This document shows positions 1-12,700 of a DNA stretch of 64,000 bases, in pieces. Under the pieces are notes generated by a model. The model searched no databases and was not told the origin of the DNA. It saw nothing but the letters and a program-made list of their open reading frames with translations. Positions within the stretch are counted from its first letter, which is position 1, and the number at the start of each line of letters is the position of its first letter. The stretch comes from Ursus arctos (Eukaryota > Chordata > Mammalia > Carnivora > Ursidae), in assembly GCF_023065955.2 (NCBI RefSeq), contig NW_026623089.1, positions 33,448,767 through 33,512,766 of the forward strand, in the 5' to 3' direction. The translations under genes were made by a program, and so were the position numbers.

Positions 1-1030
1 AGATGTTTGAAAACTAGGTGTTTGCCCCCCATACGCATGAGTCACTCAGATAAAATTTATCTCTGGTAATAACTCTACTTCTGGGGAAGACCCCCCAATT
101 TAGAGTCTTCTAGGTAGTTATGGGATGGGCCAAAATTTCTCTTGAGCCTGCAGGGTCTTGATTGCCTTCAGCTCAGAATAGTCCACATGCCAAAGTGACA
201 CATTTTAGGGAGACTTGCTCTAAATCCCTTCATACGTAGTCATGTCACCCAAGAATAATGTTAGTTGCTTTTCCCCTTTCTTTCTCGTGTTTATGTGTTT
301 TCTTTTTCTTGCATTAATTGGACTGGTCAGAATCATTAGTCCATTGTTGAATAGAAGAGAGGATAGTGACATCCTGTTTGTGGGGAAGGGGGTTGTGGGT
401 GTCTGCATTATTTTACCATTGAATATGATAATTGCTGTAGTTTTTGTGGATATTTTTCAGATGAAGGAATTTTCTTCCTTCTATTTCTAGTTTGCAGACT
501 TAAAAAAAAATAAATTGTTGAATTTAGTTACTTTTTCTGCATCTACCCAGATGATTGTGATCTTTCTCCTTTTTATCTGTTAATGTGGCTTACCGTATGC
601 TTGGGAAAAATAAATTAGCCATAGCCCTACCATGTAGTGATTATCATCATATTCCCTTTCATGCATGAGATAATTGTACACACTCTTCTTCCTCTTTAAA
701 CTTGCTATACATTTAATCCTGCCATATGTTTTCTTTTTTATTTTTTTAATTATCAAAGTATCGTGAGATAATATGGTTCTCAGCCCAGGGACTCTGGCAG
801 ATTAGAAGCATTCTTCCTGGCTCCTTCTACTACCTATGGGAGAAAGGAGTAAAAGAACTGGAGCATTTATTTTGACCTATTTTAATTTTTGTTTCCTTGT
901 TTTTGTTATTTGGGATTGTAAGGGGAATGGGGTCAGGGAAGGGCTCTGGGGGTGGTAACTGGGAGCTGAGGAAGAAAAGCCATATATGATTTCCTTAAGT
1001 AACACCTTGTGCTCCTCCCCTTCCCACGCT
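1..1030. other. Intron 1 (3' part), no feature recognised
   Basis: AT-rich intronic DNA. No repeat of clear family, no splice-flanked coding segment and no RNA gene could be recognised. The short ORFs on both strands have no coding character. Confidence 0.5.
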
Positions 1031-1034
1031 TCCT

Positions 1035-1212
1035 CTTTCTCTATAGTTCCAGCTCTGCCACAAATCAATTGTGTAAATGCCCTTAGGCAAGTCACTTAAT
1101 CACTGAGCTTTTGTTTCCTCTTCTGGGGTTGAGGAGAATGACCATCAACAGCTGCTATGACCTGTCCCTTAGGGAGAATGGGAAAATTAAATGAGCAGTT
1201 TATAAAGCATAG
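1035..1212 (+). repeat. MIR SINE relic
   Basis: Contains the MIR order 'agctctgccac', 'aggcaagtcacttaatc', 'gagcttttgtttcctc' and 'aaattaaatgagcag'. It is an old, diverged tRNA-derived mammalian SINE in sense orientation. Confidence 0.7.
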
Positions 1213-1549
1213 GATACTTTAAAAATGAGAGTAATTGTTAGTATTGGTTTTACACTGTGGCATCTTAAATTTTCTAACAGCCCGAAGGCTACCTGTGGGA
1301 GAAGGAAGAAGGTGTGAAACCCTCAGTCCCCCAACTACAACTGTAAGAAACCTGTAGTTCAGTAACTGTGTGGCAAGAGGTATAAAATGGAGGTTTTGTT
1401 CATGTGTTTCAACCTCCATAAAGCCCCCTAAAGTGTTCCATGTTAATCTTGTCACTTTTGAAATGAACAGCCATTGATATGTATGCACCAAAACTAAAAA
1501 TTTGCAAAAGCACTTATCTCTGAAATGATGCTGCTGTAGGATTTCTTTA

Positions 1550-1752
1550 TTTATTTTTAAAACTTTCTTTGTTTCAGAGAGAGAGAATGCACACGCACAA
1601 GCGCAGGGAGAGGGGCAGAGGGAGAGGGGGAATCTCAAGCCAACTCCACACTGAGCAGGAAGCTGCCACAGGGCTCTATCTCACAACTGAGATCATGACC
1701 TGCCCTGAAATCAAGAGTCAGATGCTTAACCAGCTGAGCCACCCAGGTGCCC
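1550..1752 (-). mobile_element. Can-SINE (older, carnivore tRNA-derived)
   Basis: Reverse-strand copy: T-rich left end, gagagagag core, then 'gctgagccacccaggtgcccc'. Imperfect target-site duplication ctgtaggatttcttta / ctgtaggagtccttta flanks it. Confidence 0.85.
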
Positions 1753-1809
1753 CTGTAGGAGTCCTTTAAATTGTAACCACCCTTATTCATTTAAGGTTCA
1801 TTATTTCTT

Positions 1810-2020
1810 TTCTTTTCTTTTTTTTTTTTTTTAAGATTTTATTTAGTTATTTGACAGAGAGAGACAGCCAGCGAGAGAGGGAACACAAGCAGGGGGAGTG
1901 GGAGAGGAAGAAGCAGGCTCCCACTGGAGGAGCCTGACGTGGGGCTCCATCCCAGAACGCTGGGATCACGCCCTGAGCCTAAGGCAGACGCTTAACGACT
2001 GAGCCACCCAGGCGCCCCAT
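1810..2020 (-). mobile_element. Can-SINE, young subfamily
   Basis: Reverse-strand copy of the 'agacagccagcgagagag' subfamily ending 'gagccacccaggcgcccc'. A perfect 17 bp duplication aaggttcattatttctt lies at 1793-1809 and 2021-2037, so the insertion is fairly recent. Confidence 0.93.
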
Positions 2021-2039
2021 AAGGTTCATTATTTCTTGG

Positions 2040-3030
2040 TAAACTTCTTTCCAGAGGATGCAGAGTTAGAACAGAGGACATTCTGCCTGGAACAAAGAAA
2101 AGCAAAGCATCTCATCACAGGAAAATAAGATTTAATTGACAAGATTTTAGTTTATATACACCTTTATGATCTAGCTGGTGTATAAGTGAGGTATGCTGGT
2201 CCATATAACTGAAGAGCCATGGGTATATGCTTCCCTGAGAGATGTGATTTTTTAGGTCAAGTAACATGAATAGTATTTGAGAATATGTGATCTTATACTG
2301 AAGCATCCTAGGGCTCATACCACCACTGCCTTGATATTCTCTCTTACCTCTGTCTTGCTCAGGGAAGAAAGGATGTTTATGGTGTGGTTCTCGTATCAGG
2401 CGTTTTTCTCTCTGGGTGCCTTCTTCCCATTCAGGAGCACCGTAGGCAAGCTCAGCTTCTGTATGGTTTTAGGAGTGGGTGGATGGATTCCACAGAAGGG
2501 AGGTTTTGATTTATAATTTTGCTATTAGCATGGTCATTCACCTGTTTGGGTTTATAGGTCATGCATTTAGAAATTAGAAATAGATGATGTCTGGGGCTAT
2601 GGGGGTGAGTAGGGAGCAAAATGCAAAGTAAGATTTCTCAATCTGTTAAATAGGCTGTGAAACACTTAAAAGAGATATGAGAAAAAAAGACTGTAAAAGA
2701 TCATCTGAGTAAAAGATTATTTGCATAAAAAAATTTCCTCTTGGTATGGGAATTTGGAAATGACCTGTTTGGGAATTTGATTTTGCACACCTGCAGTTTA
2801 GGTCTTTACTTGTTTAGATGAAAATCCATGCTCTTTCAGGGAGAGTTCTGGTTGTAGTTCTATTAACACCAAGGTCTTGTTTTTCTGCTTTATGCCTCCT
2901 GTTTTTTTCTCACCAACAGCCCTTTGCTCAGGTATGTCCTTCCTTTTATTTGGCATGCTTCCACTTACTTCCTCTCTTTCCCCCCTCTCCCCTCTTAGAG
3001 TTAGGTGCCCCCATTTCGTTATTCCCATAG
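2040..3030. other. Intron 1, no feature recognised
   Basis: No identifiable repeat or gene. ORFs on both strands between 2115 and 3149 are short, overlapping and not flanked by useful splice signals. Confidence 0.45.
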
Positions 3031-3031
3031 A

Positions 3032-3135
3032 GCCCTGGGAACAACAAGAGTTGAGTTCTAATTGTAACTTTTTGCTGTATGATCTTGGACAAGCGGTTAA
3101 ATTCCCTGACCTTCAGTTTCCGAATAAGTAGGATG
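3032..3135 (+). repeat. MIR SINE relic
   Basis: Core-like sequence 'gagttctaattgtaac...atcttggacaagcgg' followed by 'ccttcagtttcc', matching the MIR core in sense direction. Confidence 0.6.
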
Positions 3136-3149
3136 AGGGGAGAGCCCAC

Positions 3150-3275
3150 TTAGGGATCTTGTTCAAATGCAGATTCTGGCTCAGTGGGTTTCTGGGGGTT
3201 TCTGATGTTTTGAATTGTTAACCAGCTCTCAGAAAGGGCCAGTGCTGCCAGTCCATGTACCGCTCAGGACTAGAT
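3150..3275 (+). repeat. MER5-like hAT DNA transposon relic
   Basis: 'atcttgttcaaatgcagatt', 'ctggctcagtgggtttctgg' and 'gtgctgccagtccatg' follow the order of the MER5A non-autonomous hAT element. Family call is from memory. Confidence 0.55.
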
Positions 3276-3279
3276 AAAG

Positions 3280-5040
3280 TGTAATGACTCTTCCAGCTTT
3301 TACCCATTATGATTTTAGTCATTGTTTTAAATTCTGAACAGAACTACAAAATATGCTGTAATTACTAAATCTCTCTCCAGTTTATCAGAATGCTGAACAC
3401 TGATAATGTTGTGCCTTATAAAGTTTCCAATGTATGATAATGTTGCTAAAGTGGAAAGTAGTTTTATTGCTCCAAAGATTTTGACTTAGGTTAAAAATAT
3501 CGAATACGTGTTGGGAAAGCATTTGAGTTAGCACCAACCTGTCATCTGAAAGTCAGAATTACTCCTGAAGGCTTGATGCTAATGAGGGAGCTGGGATGTG
3601 ATCTCATGAGTATAAATACAGAGACAGGCAAGCTGTTGATGAATTCATCGTCAGAGGAGTTCCCGATCATTTCCTTCAGTTCTCCAGAAGGTGAGAATCA
3701 CATTGTTGTAGGATGTGCTGATAGATAGGCTGTAGGGATCCAGACTATGCCTACTGAATATAGATTGCTGGGGATGGATCTTGTTTGAAGATGTTGGTAC
3801 TTTTTCTTTTGGCTTTTACTTCCTCAAGAAGTCATGATATTTGATTTGGTAGCATTGCCAGCATAGAAATTTATAGTTGTCCTTGATCTCTTGTACAAAT
3901 GTCTAAAAGTAGTTGGACCAATTTTTGTATTTGACTTAGAGATAAGTTCTTCTCTTTGTGCTCAGCCACAACAGGGATATCAATCAGGCAGGCCTTCAAT
4001 ATCTAAATGAGTTCTCTACATGCCTGTGATGAACTCTGATGGTACGTATTTTTTTCCTCTAAAAAAATGAAAATCTGGACAAGGGGAATGGAGTCTATGG
4101 TGGAGGGTGATGAATTTTTCTGATGAATTTTTCACCTCCCACAGAATAAGATCATTCGTCCTATGAAAGTGAGCTGTATTTTATCTCCCCACCACAGTTG
4201 TGGGTTGGACAGAGTTTTTAGAGCTCCATCATCATCAGCATTACATTTTAGTCATTTCTAGCCTGTGCTGCTTCTAGGTCAGACTAATTGGGGCAAGCAC
4301 AGTAGAGGGAGTTAGGTGAAAACAATGGCAATGGAATAAAAATAAATAGCCTTTGGTTTTTGCTCCCACTTGGTTAAATTCATTATAAGAATCCCAACCC
4401 CTCCCTGCCTCTAGTAGAGCCTTAGGGGAAAGAGCGTAGGCTGTGGTCTGTGGTACACACTGAGCTTTCCTATTTTCGTTTAATGCTCCCCTTCTTCTTG
4501 GGGGGTCTTAATGGAAGCTGTCTCATGGTTTATTTAATCTTAACCCAGATTAAAGTCCTTGAAATCAGCTACGTACTGAAGGCATTAGTTGTAGTCCAAA
4601 CAGATCGCCCTTTGGGAAATACCTTAGCCAGTATTATTATCCTTGTGCCCCTCTTTGGAGGCTCAGGTAGATCATTTTCTGTTACCCTCAGATTTTTTTT
4701 TTTAACCACAAAACACCTTTTTTAAGACTTTGCACTCAGATATTTTCATCTGTCTTGAACATCGAACTTCAGAGGCTTGTGACTAATGAAATAGAAAGGA
4801 GTTGTTAATAATATGCTTATAACTTCCAAATTGCTTTTGAATTTTCCAATGGTGATCTTATAGCCCAAAAATGTTAGCATTATATTTTATGCTTTGTTTT
4901 TCAAGAAGTAATTTTTACTAATAATAGGGTGTGACTATTAGCACTGTCTATATAAAGTACTATGTGATTTAAAAAAAACAATTTTATATATTTAGTGTGA
5001 CGTATAGTATTTTAAAATTCCAGAGTCTTCTCAAAAGAAG
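3280..5040. other. Intron 1, no feature recognised
   Basis: Unique-looking AT-rich DNA without a repeat I could name. The 91-codon ORF at 4450-4725 shows no recognisable protein and has no exon-like context. Confidence 0.45.
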
Positions 5041-5057
5041 ATCTAGAAGACATTCTT

Positions 5058-5258
5058 TTTTTTTTTTTTTTAAGATTTTATTTATTCATTTGACAGAGAT
5101 AGAGATAGCCAGCAAGAGAGGGAACACAAGCAGGGGGAGTGGGAGAGGAAGAAGCAGGCTTCCGGCGGAGGAGCCTGATGTGGGGCTCGAACCCAGAATG
5201 CCGGGATCACGCCCTGAGCCAAGGGCAGACACTTAACGACTGAGCCACCCGGGCGCCC
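5058..5258 (-). mobile_element. Can-SINE, young subfamily
   Basis: Reverse-strand copy with 'agatagccagcaagagag' and end 'gagccacccgggcgcccc'. Duplication ctagaagacattctt at 5043-5057 recurs with one change at 5259-5273. Confidence 0.92.
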
Positions 5259-5273
5259 CTAGACGACATTCTT

Positions 5274-6555
5274 AATTGGAGCAAACCTCTTTGGTTTATC
5301 AGTTGTTACTCAGAAGAATAGTTAAATTTCAGAAAGAAAGGTATTCTGATAAAAGCAAACCAGATTTTTCCCTCCCTTAATTTCCAGATATTGTAACACA
5401 AAAAATAAAGGTTTTATTGATAATAATAATAATATGCCTATTTTGGCCCTTCTGATTTACCTTTAAATCTGGACGTCTATCGGTCTTTAAGGAGCAGACA
5501 GATATACTACTTTTGTCTTCCAGGTAAGAAGAAAATATGCTAGCATAGGGTCATTTTTCCTCTTGGGATTTACCTGATTAGTCTATTGGACTATTGAAAA
5601 TAACAGGCTCATTTTTGTCTCTTAGATCATCCCCAACATAGACAAAAATAGCATCTACTCTTAGTCTCAAAAACATATATGATCCCAGACTCTGGAACAT
5701 CCCTTCCCTGCGCTAATACCAGACAATACTCCTACAGAATTCTGTGTGCTTACAGCCTCTTCCCATCTTGGTAACTCAGCTTTCCTAGAGAGGAAAGGAG
5801 AGGACTATAAGAGGATGGGAAGTCCTTTGTAGGAGAACTTACTTAACATCTTTGTTAAGACAACTGGACTATTCCTGCTCTGGCATTCAGTTCTTCACCA
5901 GATAATAAAAATTACTGGGGATCCTTCCCATTTTTTATTTGTTTGTATGTACTTTTTCTTTTCTTTTCTCTTTTCTTTTTTTTCCTGCCTTCATAGTGTA
6001 GCCCAGGTCTTTTATTTTGTATCAGGACTTCACAGTTTTTTTTTTTTTTCCTCATTGGGGGTTGTCGTCCCCTATGTTCTGAGCATGTGCATGTCAGACC
6101 CATGAGTTCTAGCTCTGTTCTATCTTTGAATATCATCAAGTTGAGCAATGTTTTGGTTGGTCCAATAATAATCTTTACACAACCTCTCATCTTACTTTAG
6201 TAAATATTTCTGAACTATGTGGGAAAGGGTTATTGGTAATTAAAAACCCATTCTAGATCAGCACACTGACCAGCTCATAACCCAACCTATCCTGTCTCAA
6301 ATCCCCATCCCAGGTGCTCTCCTAGATCAAATAGGACTCCACAAAAAAATATTGTTTGCATTTCTCTTAACAAAAGAAGGAGGGGTAAGAGGGAAGAGAG
6401 CAATGATTATACCTTGTAGATGAGCTATAAAAAAAGTTTCCTCCAGATATTTTTTTATCTGTTGATGTATTATATGGGTTTGCTTGATATTATTGTTTAT
6501 TCTTAAAAAAAAATTAAGCCACAGTGCAACAATTACTACTTTTTTTTCTTTTCAG
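5274..6555. other. End of intron 1, no feature recognised
   Basis: AT-rich intron sequence with a pyrimidine-rich stretch near 5935-6050 (TTTTC runs). No gene or named repeat is supported before the exon 2 acceptor. Confidence 0.45.
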
Positions 6556-6740
6556 TTTCCAAGAGAAGACTTACAGCAAGATGAATAATCCAGCTATCAA
6601 GAGACTAGGAAATCACATTATCAAGTCTCCCGAAGACAAGCGAGAATACCGTGGGCTAGAGCTGGCCAATGGTATCAAAGTACTTCTCATCAGTGATCCG
6701 ACCACAGATAAGTCATCAGCAGCACTTGATGTGCACATAG
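6556..6740 (+). CDS. IDE: IDE exon 2 (residues 33/34-94)
   Basis: 185 bp exon after a pyrimidine-rich acceptor ending ttcag. It starts with the last base of codon 33 and ends with the first base of codon 95 (donor gtacaa). It encodes [16 protein letters not shown] and onward through SSAALDVHI. The ATG at 6581-6583 is Met42, the internal start that gives the cytosolic form when Met1 in exon 1 is bypassed; it has A at -3. The segment forms the first strands of domain D1. Compared with human (from memory) I see K36E, I50L and T55I, all near the flexible N-terminus. Confidence 0.97.
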
Positions 6741-9700
6741 GTACAATTTAAAATTGTTTATTAAGCTTGGTTATGTTTTCTTGATCTAATGTTGACATTC
6801 ATTAGAACTCTCCATATGTGTGCAAATAAAGACCTCCTAGTTATCAGTTTGATGTACCTTACTTTGTACAATAGCCCTGTACAGCTATTGGCAATCACAT
6901 TTGTCAAAATAAAATAATTTTACATTTATTTTCCAAGACATTTTGTTAGGTTCTCAGCTAAGGTGACCTTGCAGCAAGGAAATTAATTCCCATCCTTTAC
7001 AGTAGCAGTGGTAATGCTTTCACTTTTGTACACTTTTGGTACACTAGGAAATATCATATTTTCTAGATTCTTCTGTGCACATTTCCTCCACATTTAATGC
7101 AGTTTTAATCAAGTTGATTCTTACCTATATGTACGTAGGTGTGTTTCTTTTTTTCCTCTCTGAAAAGCTTTTATTTAACTCAATGGCATTTTAAAATTGA
7201 GGAAATAAAGTAATAACCATCATGTGTTGAACAAATAATTATTGCCAAGTATGACATAGTGCACTTTGCAAATATCATCTGATTTGTATTCGCACACCTC
7301 TCTAGTTTAGGTATATATAGAAAAAGTGACTGAGGCAAGATAAAGTATTGTGCTCACAGTTTCACAGTCAGCAGAGCTAGTAACCCTAAACCTATGCTCT
7401 TACCACTACACTGTATTATCTCCTGCAATAAAATGTCAGAGCTAGAAAGTTCTAGCTCTTATAAAACAGTGAATTCAACTTTCTTTCCCTCCAGTGTCAT
7501 GTGTGAGGAAACTAATGTCCAGGGAAGTTAAGTAATCTGCCCACAGTTACCAACTAATTAATATCAGAAGCTGAGGCTAGCATCTAACCAATACCATTTT
7601 AGCCTGTGCCTAACTTTCTCTGATTGTATGGTTACGGAAGTTCCAGATCATCTGCAGTCCATCTGTATTTTATAAATTTCAACATAAAAAAAAAAAGATT
7701 TGTGGTATGTATTTTTTTCTTCTCTTTCAGGTTCATTGTCAGATCCTCCAAATATTGCTGGCTTAAGTCATTTTTGTGAACATATGCTATTTTTGGGAAC
7801 AAAGAAATACCCTAAAGAAAATGAATACAGCCAGTTTCTCAGTGAGCATGCAGGAAGTTCAAATGCCTTTACTAGTGGAGAACATACCAATTACTATTTT
7901 GATGTTTCCCACGAACACCTAGAAGGTGCCCTAGACAGGTAATGCCAAATACCCTATGAATTATCCAATGTTATGCACTTTATTACTTTAATAGTAGTAA
8001 TAGTTACTATTTTTACAAAGATGTCTTCACAGCTTTATAGCTTAACAAAAAGTATTTTAACCAGTATTTTCCCCTGTGTTTTATAAAAAAGAAAAAAATA
8101 ATGGGTGATAGTAAATATTTATTTTGTGGTAGAGGAAAAATAATGGCGTGACTTTAAGCCAGTCTTCAGCCCTACATAATATTTTATTGGCTTATGAAAT
8201 TCTTACCAGCTCTTCCCATTCTAACTGGTATTCCATATGAAGCATGTCATGAAGAATAAACTGTAATAGTGTCATGGATTTCTTTCAAACATGCCCCTAT
8301 TCCAGAATGCTAGAACTTAAATATTCTGTTCTCCTTTAATTACTCTAGTCTCAGGGATACTTAGATATAGAACTTTTTTTTATGGGAGTATAATTGACAT
8401 TGTTTTAGTTTCAGGTATACAACATAATGATTCAATATTTGTATACATTACAAAATGATCACCATTGTAAGTCTAGTTACCATCCGTCATCATACAAAGT
8501 TGCAAAAAAATTTTTTTCTTATGAGAACTTTCTTTTTCTTTAAGATTTTATTTATTTATTTGACAGAGAGGGAACACAAGCAGGGGGAGTGGGAGAGGAA
8601 GAAGCAGGCTCCCAACAGAGCAGGGAGCCCGACGCGGGGGTCAGTCCCAGGACTCTGGGATCACGCCCTGAGCCGAAGGCAGACGCTTAACGACTGAGCC
8701 ACCCAGGCGCCCCATGATGAGAACTTTTAAGATTTGTTCTTTTGCAACTTTCAAGTTTGCAATGCAGTATTATTGACTATAGTTACCATGCTGTACGTTA
8801 TATCTCCATGACTTTTATAACTGGAAGTTTGTATCTCTTGACTCCTTTCACTCATCTTCTAAATCCCGTCTTCTGACAACTGCCAGTCTGTTCTCTGTAT
8901 TTATGACTTTTATTTTGTTTTGTGTTTTACATTCCACATATACGTGAGATCATATTTGTCTTTGTCTGACCTATTCACTTAGCATAATACCCCTAGGTCC
9001 ATCCATGTTGTTGCAAATGGCAAGATTTCTTTTTTTCTCTTTTCTTTTTTACAGCTGAGTAGTATTCCATTGTGTATATATGCTGTATTTTCTTTATCCA
9101 TTTGTCTATCCATGGACACTTAGGTTGTTTCTGTATCTTGGCTATTGTAAATAATGCTGCAGTGAACATAGAGGTTTTTCCAAATTAGTGTTTTGTTTTG
9201 TTTTTTTTCCTTTGGATATATACCAAGAAGTAGAATTGCTGGATCATACAGTTTTTCTATTTTTAATTTTTTGAGGGTGGTTGTTCACAGTGGCAGCACC
9301 AGTCTACATTCTCACCAACATAGGGGTTCCTTTTTCTCCACATTCTTGCCAACACTTGTTATGTCTTGTCTTTTTGTTAATGGCCATTCTGACTGGTATA
9401 AGGTGATATCTCATTGTGTGACACAGAATGTTTTGACCAGCAGTTTCAACCATGGGGACATTTTGTGAAAGTATTTTCTGGAGCAGGCTCCATTAGGCCA
9501 ATTTAGTTTCTTGGTAAATTTTCAACACAGCTAATAATTTCTAATTTTTTGTCCTATTAGTGATGTGATTCATTATCCAAAGTGTAATTTTTCCTTGGTA
9601 ACTTTTTATTGTTTTCTATATTTCCAAGAAGGTGTAATTCTGCAGCCTTTTGACCGGTCTGTAATGAATTTTGACTTAGCAGTTTTAGTAATAGCTTTAT

Positions 9701-12700
9701 TTGCTTACTTGTATTAATAATAGTCATCATATTTTTAAAAAACCTAGTAGTTTGAATTTATTCCTTAGCGGAAAGAACATTAACAGGGAATAGACATGGG
9801 TTTGGGATACATGGCTGGGTCATAGTAGCCTGTTTCTTACTTATTCTAGATTATGTTTCAGTCTTTAGGCAGCAGCTTTGAGGTGTAATCATCTTTTGTA
9901 TGTATTCCCAGAAGACTTCCATTAATGAGTTCCCTGGGATCATACACTGAATTTAATTTCCTGCTTTACAAATGCTACAGCAGATGTTCATATAATCTCT
10001 GTATGATGGAGGATGTCTGTTACTTGACTCAGAGGATTTAAAAAAAAACAAAAACACTTGTATAAGAGCATCTTTTTTTTTTTAAGATTTATTTTAGAGA
10101 ATATGTGCATGGGGGGAGGGGCAGAGGGAAAGGGAGAGAGAATCTTTTTTTTTAAAGGTACTTTTATTTTTTTTATTATCTTTTTATTTTATTTTATTTA
10201 TATTTGACAGAGAGAGAGAGAGCACAGCAGGGGGAGTGGCAGGCAGAGGGAGAGGGAGAAGCAGGCTCCCCGCAGAGCAGGGGGAGCCCAATGCGGGACT
10301 CGGTCCTGAGCGGAAGGCAGTCGCTTAAACAACTGAGCCACCCAGGCGCCCTGGGAGAGAGAATCTTAGGCAGACTCCGCACTCAGTGTGGAGACAGTCA
10401 CGGGGCTCCATTTCACGACCCTGAGATCATGATCTGAGCCAAAACCAAGAGTTCGACACTCAATAGACTGTGCCACCAGGCACCTCATAAGAGCGTCTTT
10501 TTAAAATATTAATTATACTGTGTCATTATCATGACCCTTTATATGGACCTATCCAGCTATGGTATGTAGCTTTTAGGCACTTTTACCAGCTTAAACATAT
10601 TGAGATAGGTAAAAGAGGTTACATGTCTTTAAATATCTGTTTCCACGTATCTTTGATTATAGACTCCAGATAGATGGACTTTTCCTTTGGGTTGGTATGT
10701 GTAAAGTACTTAGCACAGTATGGTATTTTCTGTGTGCATAAAATAAGTATCAAGTAGTGATAACAGTCTCTGACAGCTGGACTGTGAAGTGCCGTTGCCG
10801 AGACGTCTTTAGATCCAGGAGTCTGTTAGGCCCTATTCAGACAGCCTCTGCTTGTGGCTTCATCTGAATTCCGGATCTTGTTTTTATAAGATGCGGTCTA
10901 AAGTTTCTTAAGATTTACTGTATGAAATCTTGCTTTAAATTGCAGCCTGATACAGGAGAGTTAACTTATAACTAAAGTTATTTTATTTTTTTAAAAAGAC
11001 TTTATTTATTTGAGAGAGAGCATGAGTGGGTGGGGCGAGGCAGAGGGAGAAGCAGACTCCCTGCTGAGCGGGGAGCCTGATGCAGGGCTTGATCCCAGGA
11101 CCCGGGATCATGACCTGAGTCGAAGGCAGGTGCTTAACCAACTGAGCCACCCAGGTCCCCCACTAAAGTTATTTTAGTTTAAACTTTAGTACTACTACTA
11201 AAGGATAGCCTCAAGAGAAGCATTTGGTTACTTATATGAGAGTTACATGCCATGTTATTTGTTGAATCACTGGTTATAAAATTTTTAAATTCTCTTAATA
11301 TTTTTTAAAAGCCCATAATGGTATCTTAGTCAAACTACTGTGTCCTAGGATTTTCATTCCATTATTTTTTCCCCACTAGTTAAAGTTTGTTTTTCTCCAT
11401 AAGAAGAAAAGATATTCAAATAGAGCCTTTAAAAAGTAGGTCACTTGGGGTGCCTGAGTGGCTCAGTTGGTTAAGTGTCCAGCTCTTGATCTCGGTTCGG
11501 GTCTTGATCTCATGGTCAGGAGTTTGAGCCCCATATTGGACTCCACGCCCAGCGTGGAGCCTACTTAAAAAGAAATTTTAAAAAACTAGGTCACTTAGTT
11601 TGACCTAAACTGTCTAAGTGCAATTGCACCTTAAACTGTAAATTTAAGATTTGCCCAAGAACTGTCACCTGCCTTTTCCTTTTTGGGAGAATTAGCTGTA
11701 TATAACAAGGATTTTCATGACTTGCCAAATTGCGTATATTAAATAGATTGCTACTGTCTTTGTAAGTCTTCCTTGCCTTTTTGCTGTTGTGATATTTTGA
11801 TTTATAGTAAGAACTATATATTTGGTCTTTCTCCCTGTTCCTGGCCCCTATCTCCTAAAACCCTTGGAATTTCCTAAGTGATGAGAGTTTTAAAGGTGTC
11901 TTTTGGTATGTTAATAAGGTGACTTTGGGGAAGCCCTTAGGTAACTTGATGGGAGGCTGGTTTCCAGAGCAACTAGCCCTGTGATTGTAAGGTTGGAACT
12001 TTCACTCCTATCCGAAGACCTTCCAGGAGCGGGAGGAGGGGCTGGAGTTCAGTCACCAATGGCCTGTGATTTAATCAGTCATGCTTATGTAATGAAGCCT
12101 CCATAAAAACCCAAGAGGACAGGGTTTGCAGAACTTCCGGGTTGGTGAAAACATGGAGGTTGGGGGGAGTGGCCTACGTGCCTCTTCCTGTGTACCTTGC
12201 CCTGTGCATCCCTTCCATCTGGCTATTTCTTAACTAAATCCTTTATAATAAATTGGTAATCTAGTAAGAAAAACGTTTCTCTGAGTCCTATGAGCTGCTG
12301 TAGCAAATTAATTGAACCAGAGGAGGTGGTGGGAACCTCTGATCTGTAGCCAGTTAGTTAGAAGCCCAGGTACAACTTGGTCTTGGGATTGGCATCTGAA
12401 GTGTGTCGACTGAGTATATTTTCACTGATGTCTCTGGGGTAGATTGATGTCTCTGAATTCACGTATGTCCAATATTTTTCTTCTGTTACTTGGAACTTAC
12501 TTTGCATTTCTTTTGGTAGCAATGGTAGTTTTTTGATTCTGTAGAATTCATATTTCTTATCTGTTAAGTTTCAAACATATTTTTTTAAAGCCTACTCTTT
12601 TAAAATAACAGCTTTCAAATTGTTAATTGTGTTTCATACCCTTAGGTTTGCACAATTTTTCCTGTGCCCCTTATTTGATGAGAGTTGCAAAGACAGAGAG

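Noticed and set aside
1219..1638. 139-codon reverse ORF
   Set aside because: Spans a Can-SINE and unique intron DNA; composition is low-complexity and no homologue is recognised.
5058..5236. ORFs with [22 protein letters not shown] text, repeated at several sites, as a gene family
   Set aside because: The recurring peptide is the translation of the Can-SINE body, also seen at 16122, 38370 and 56613.
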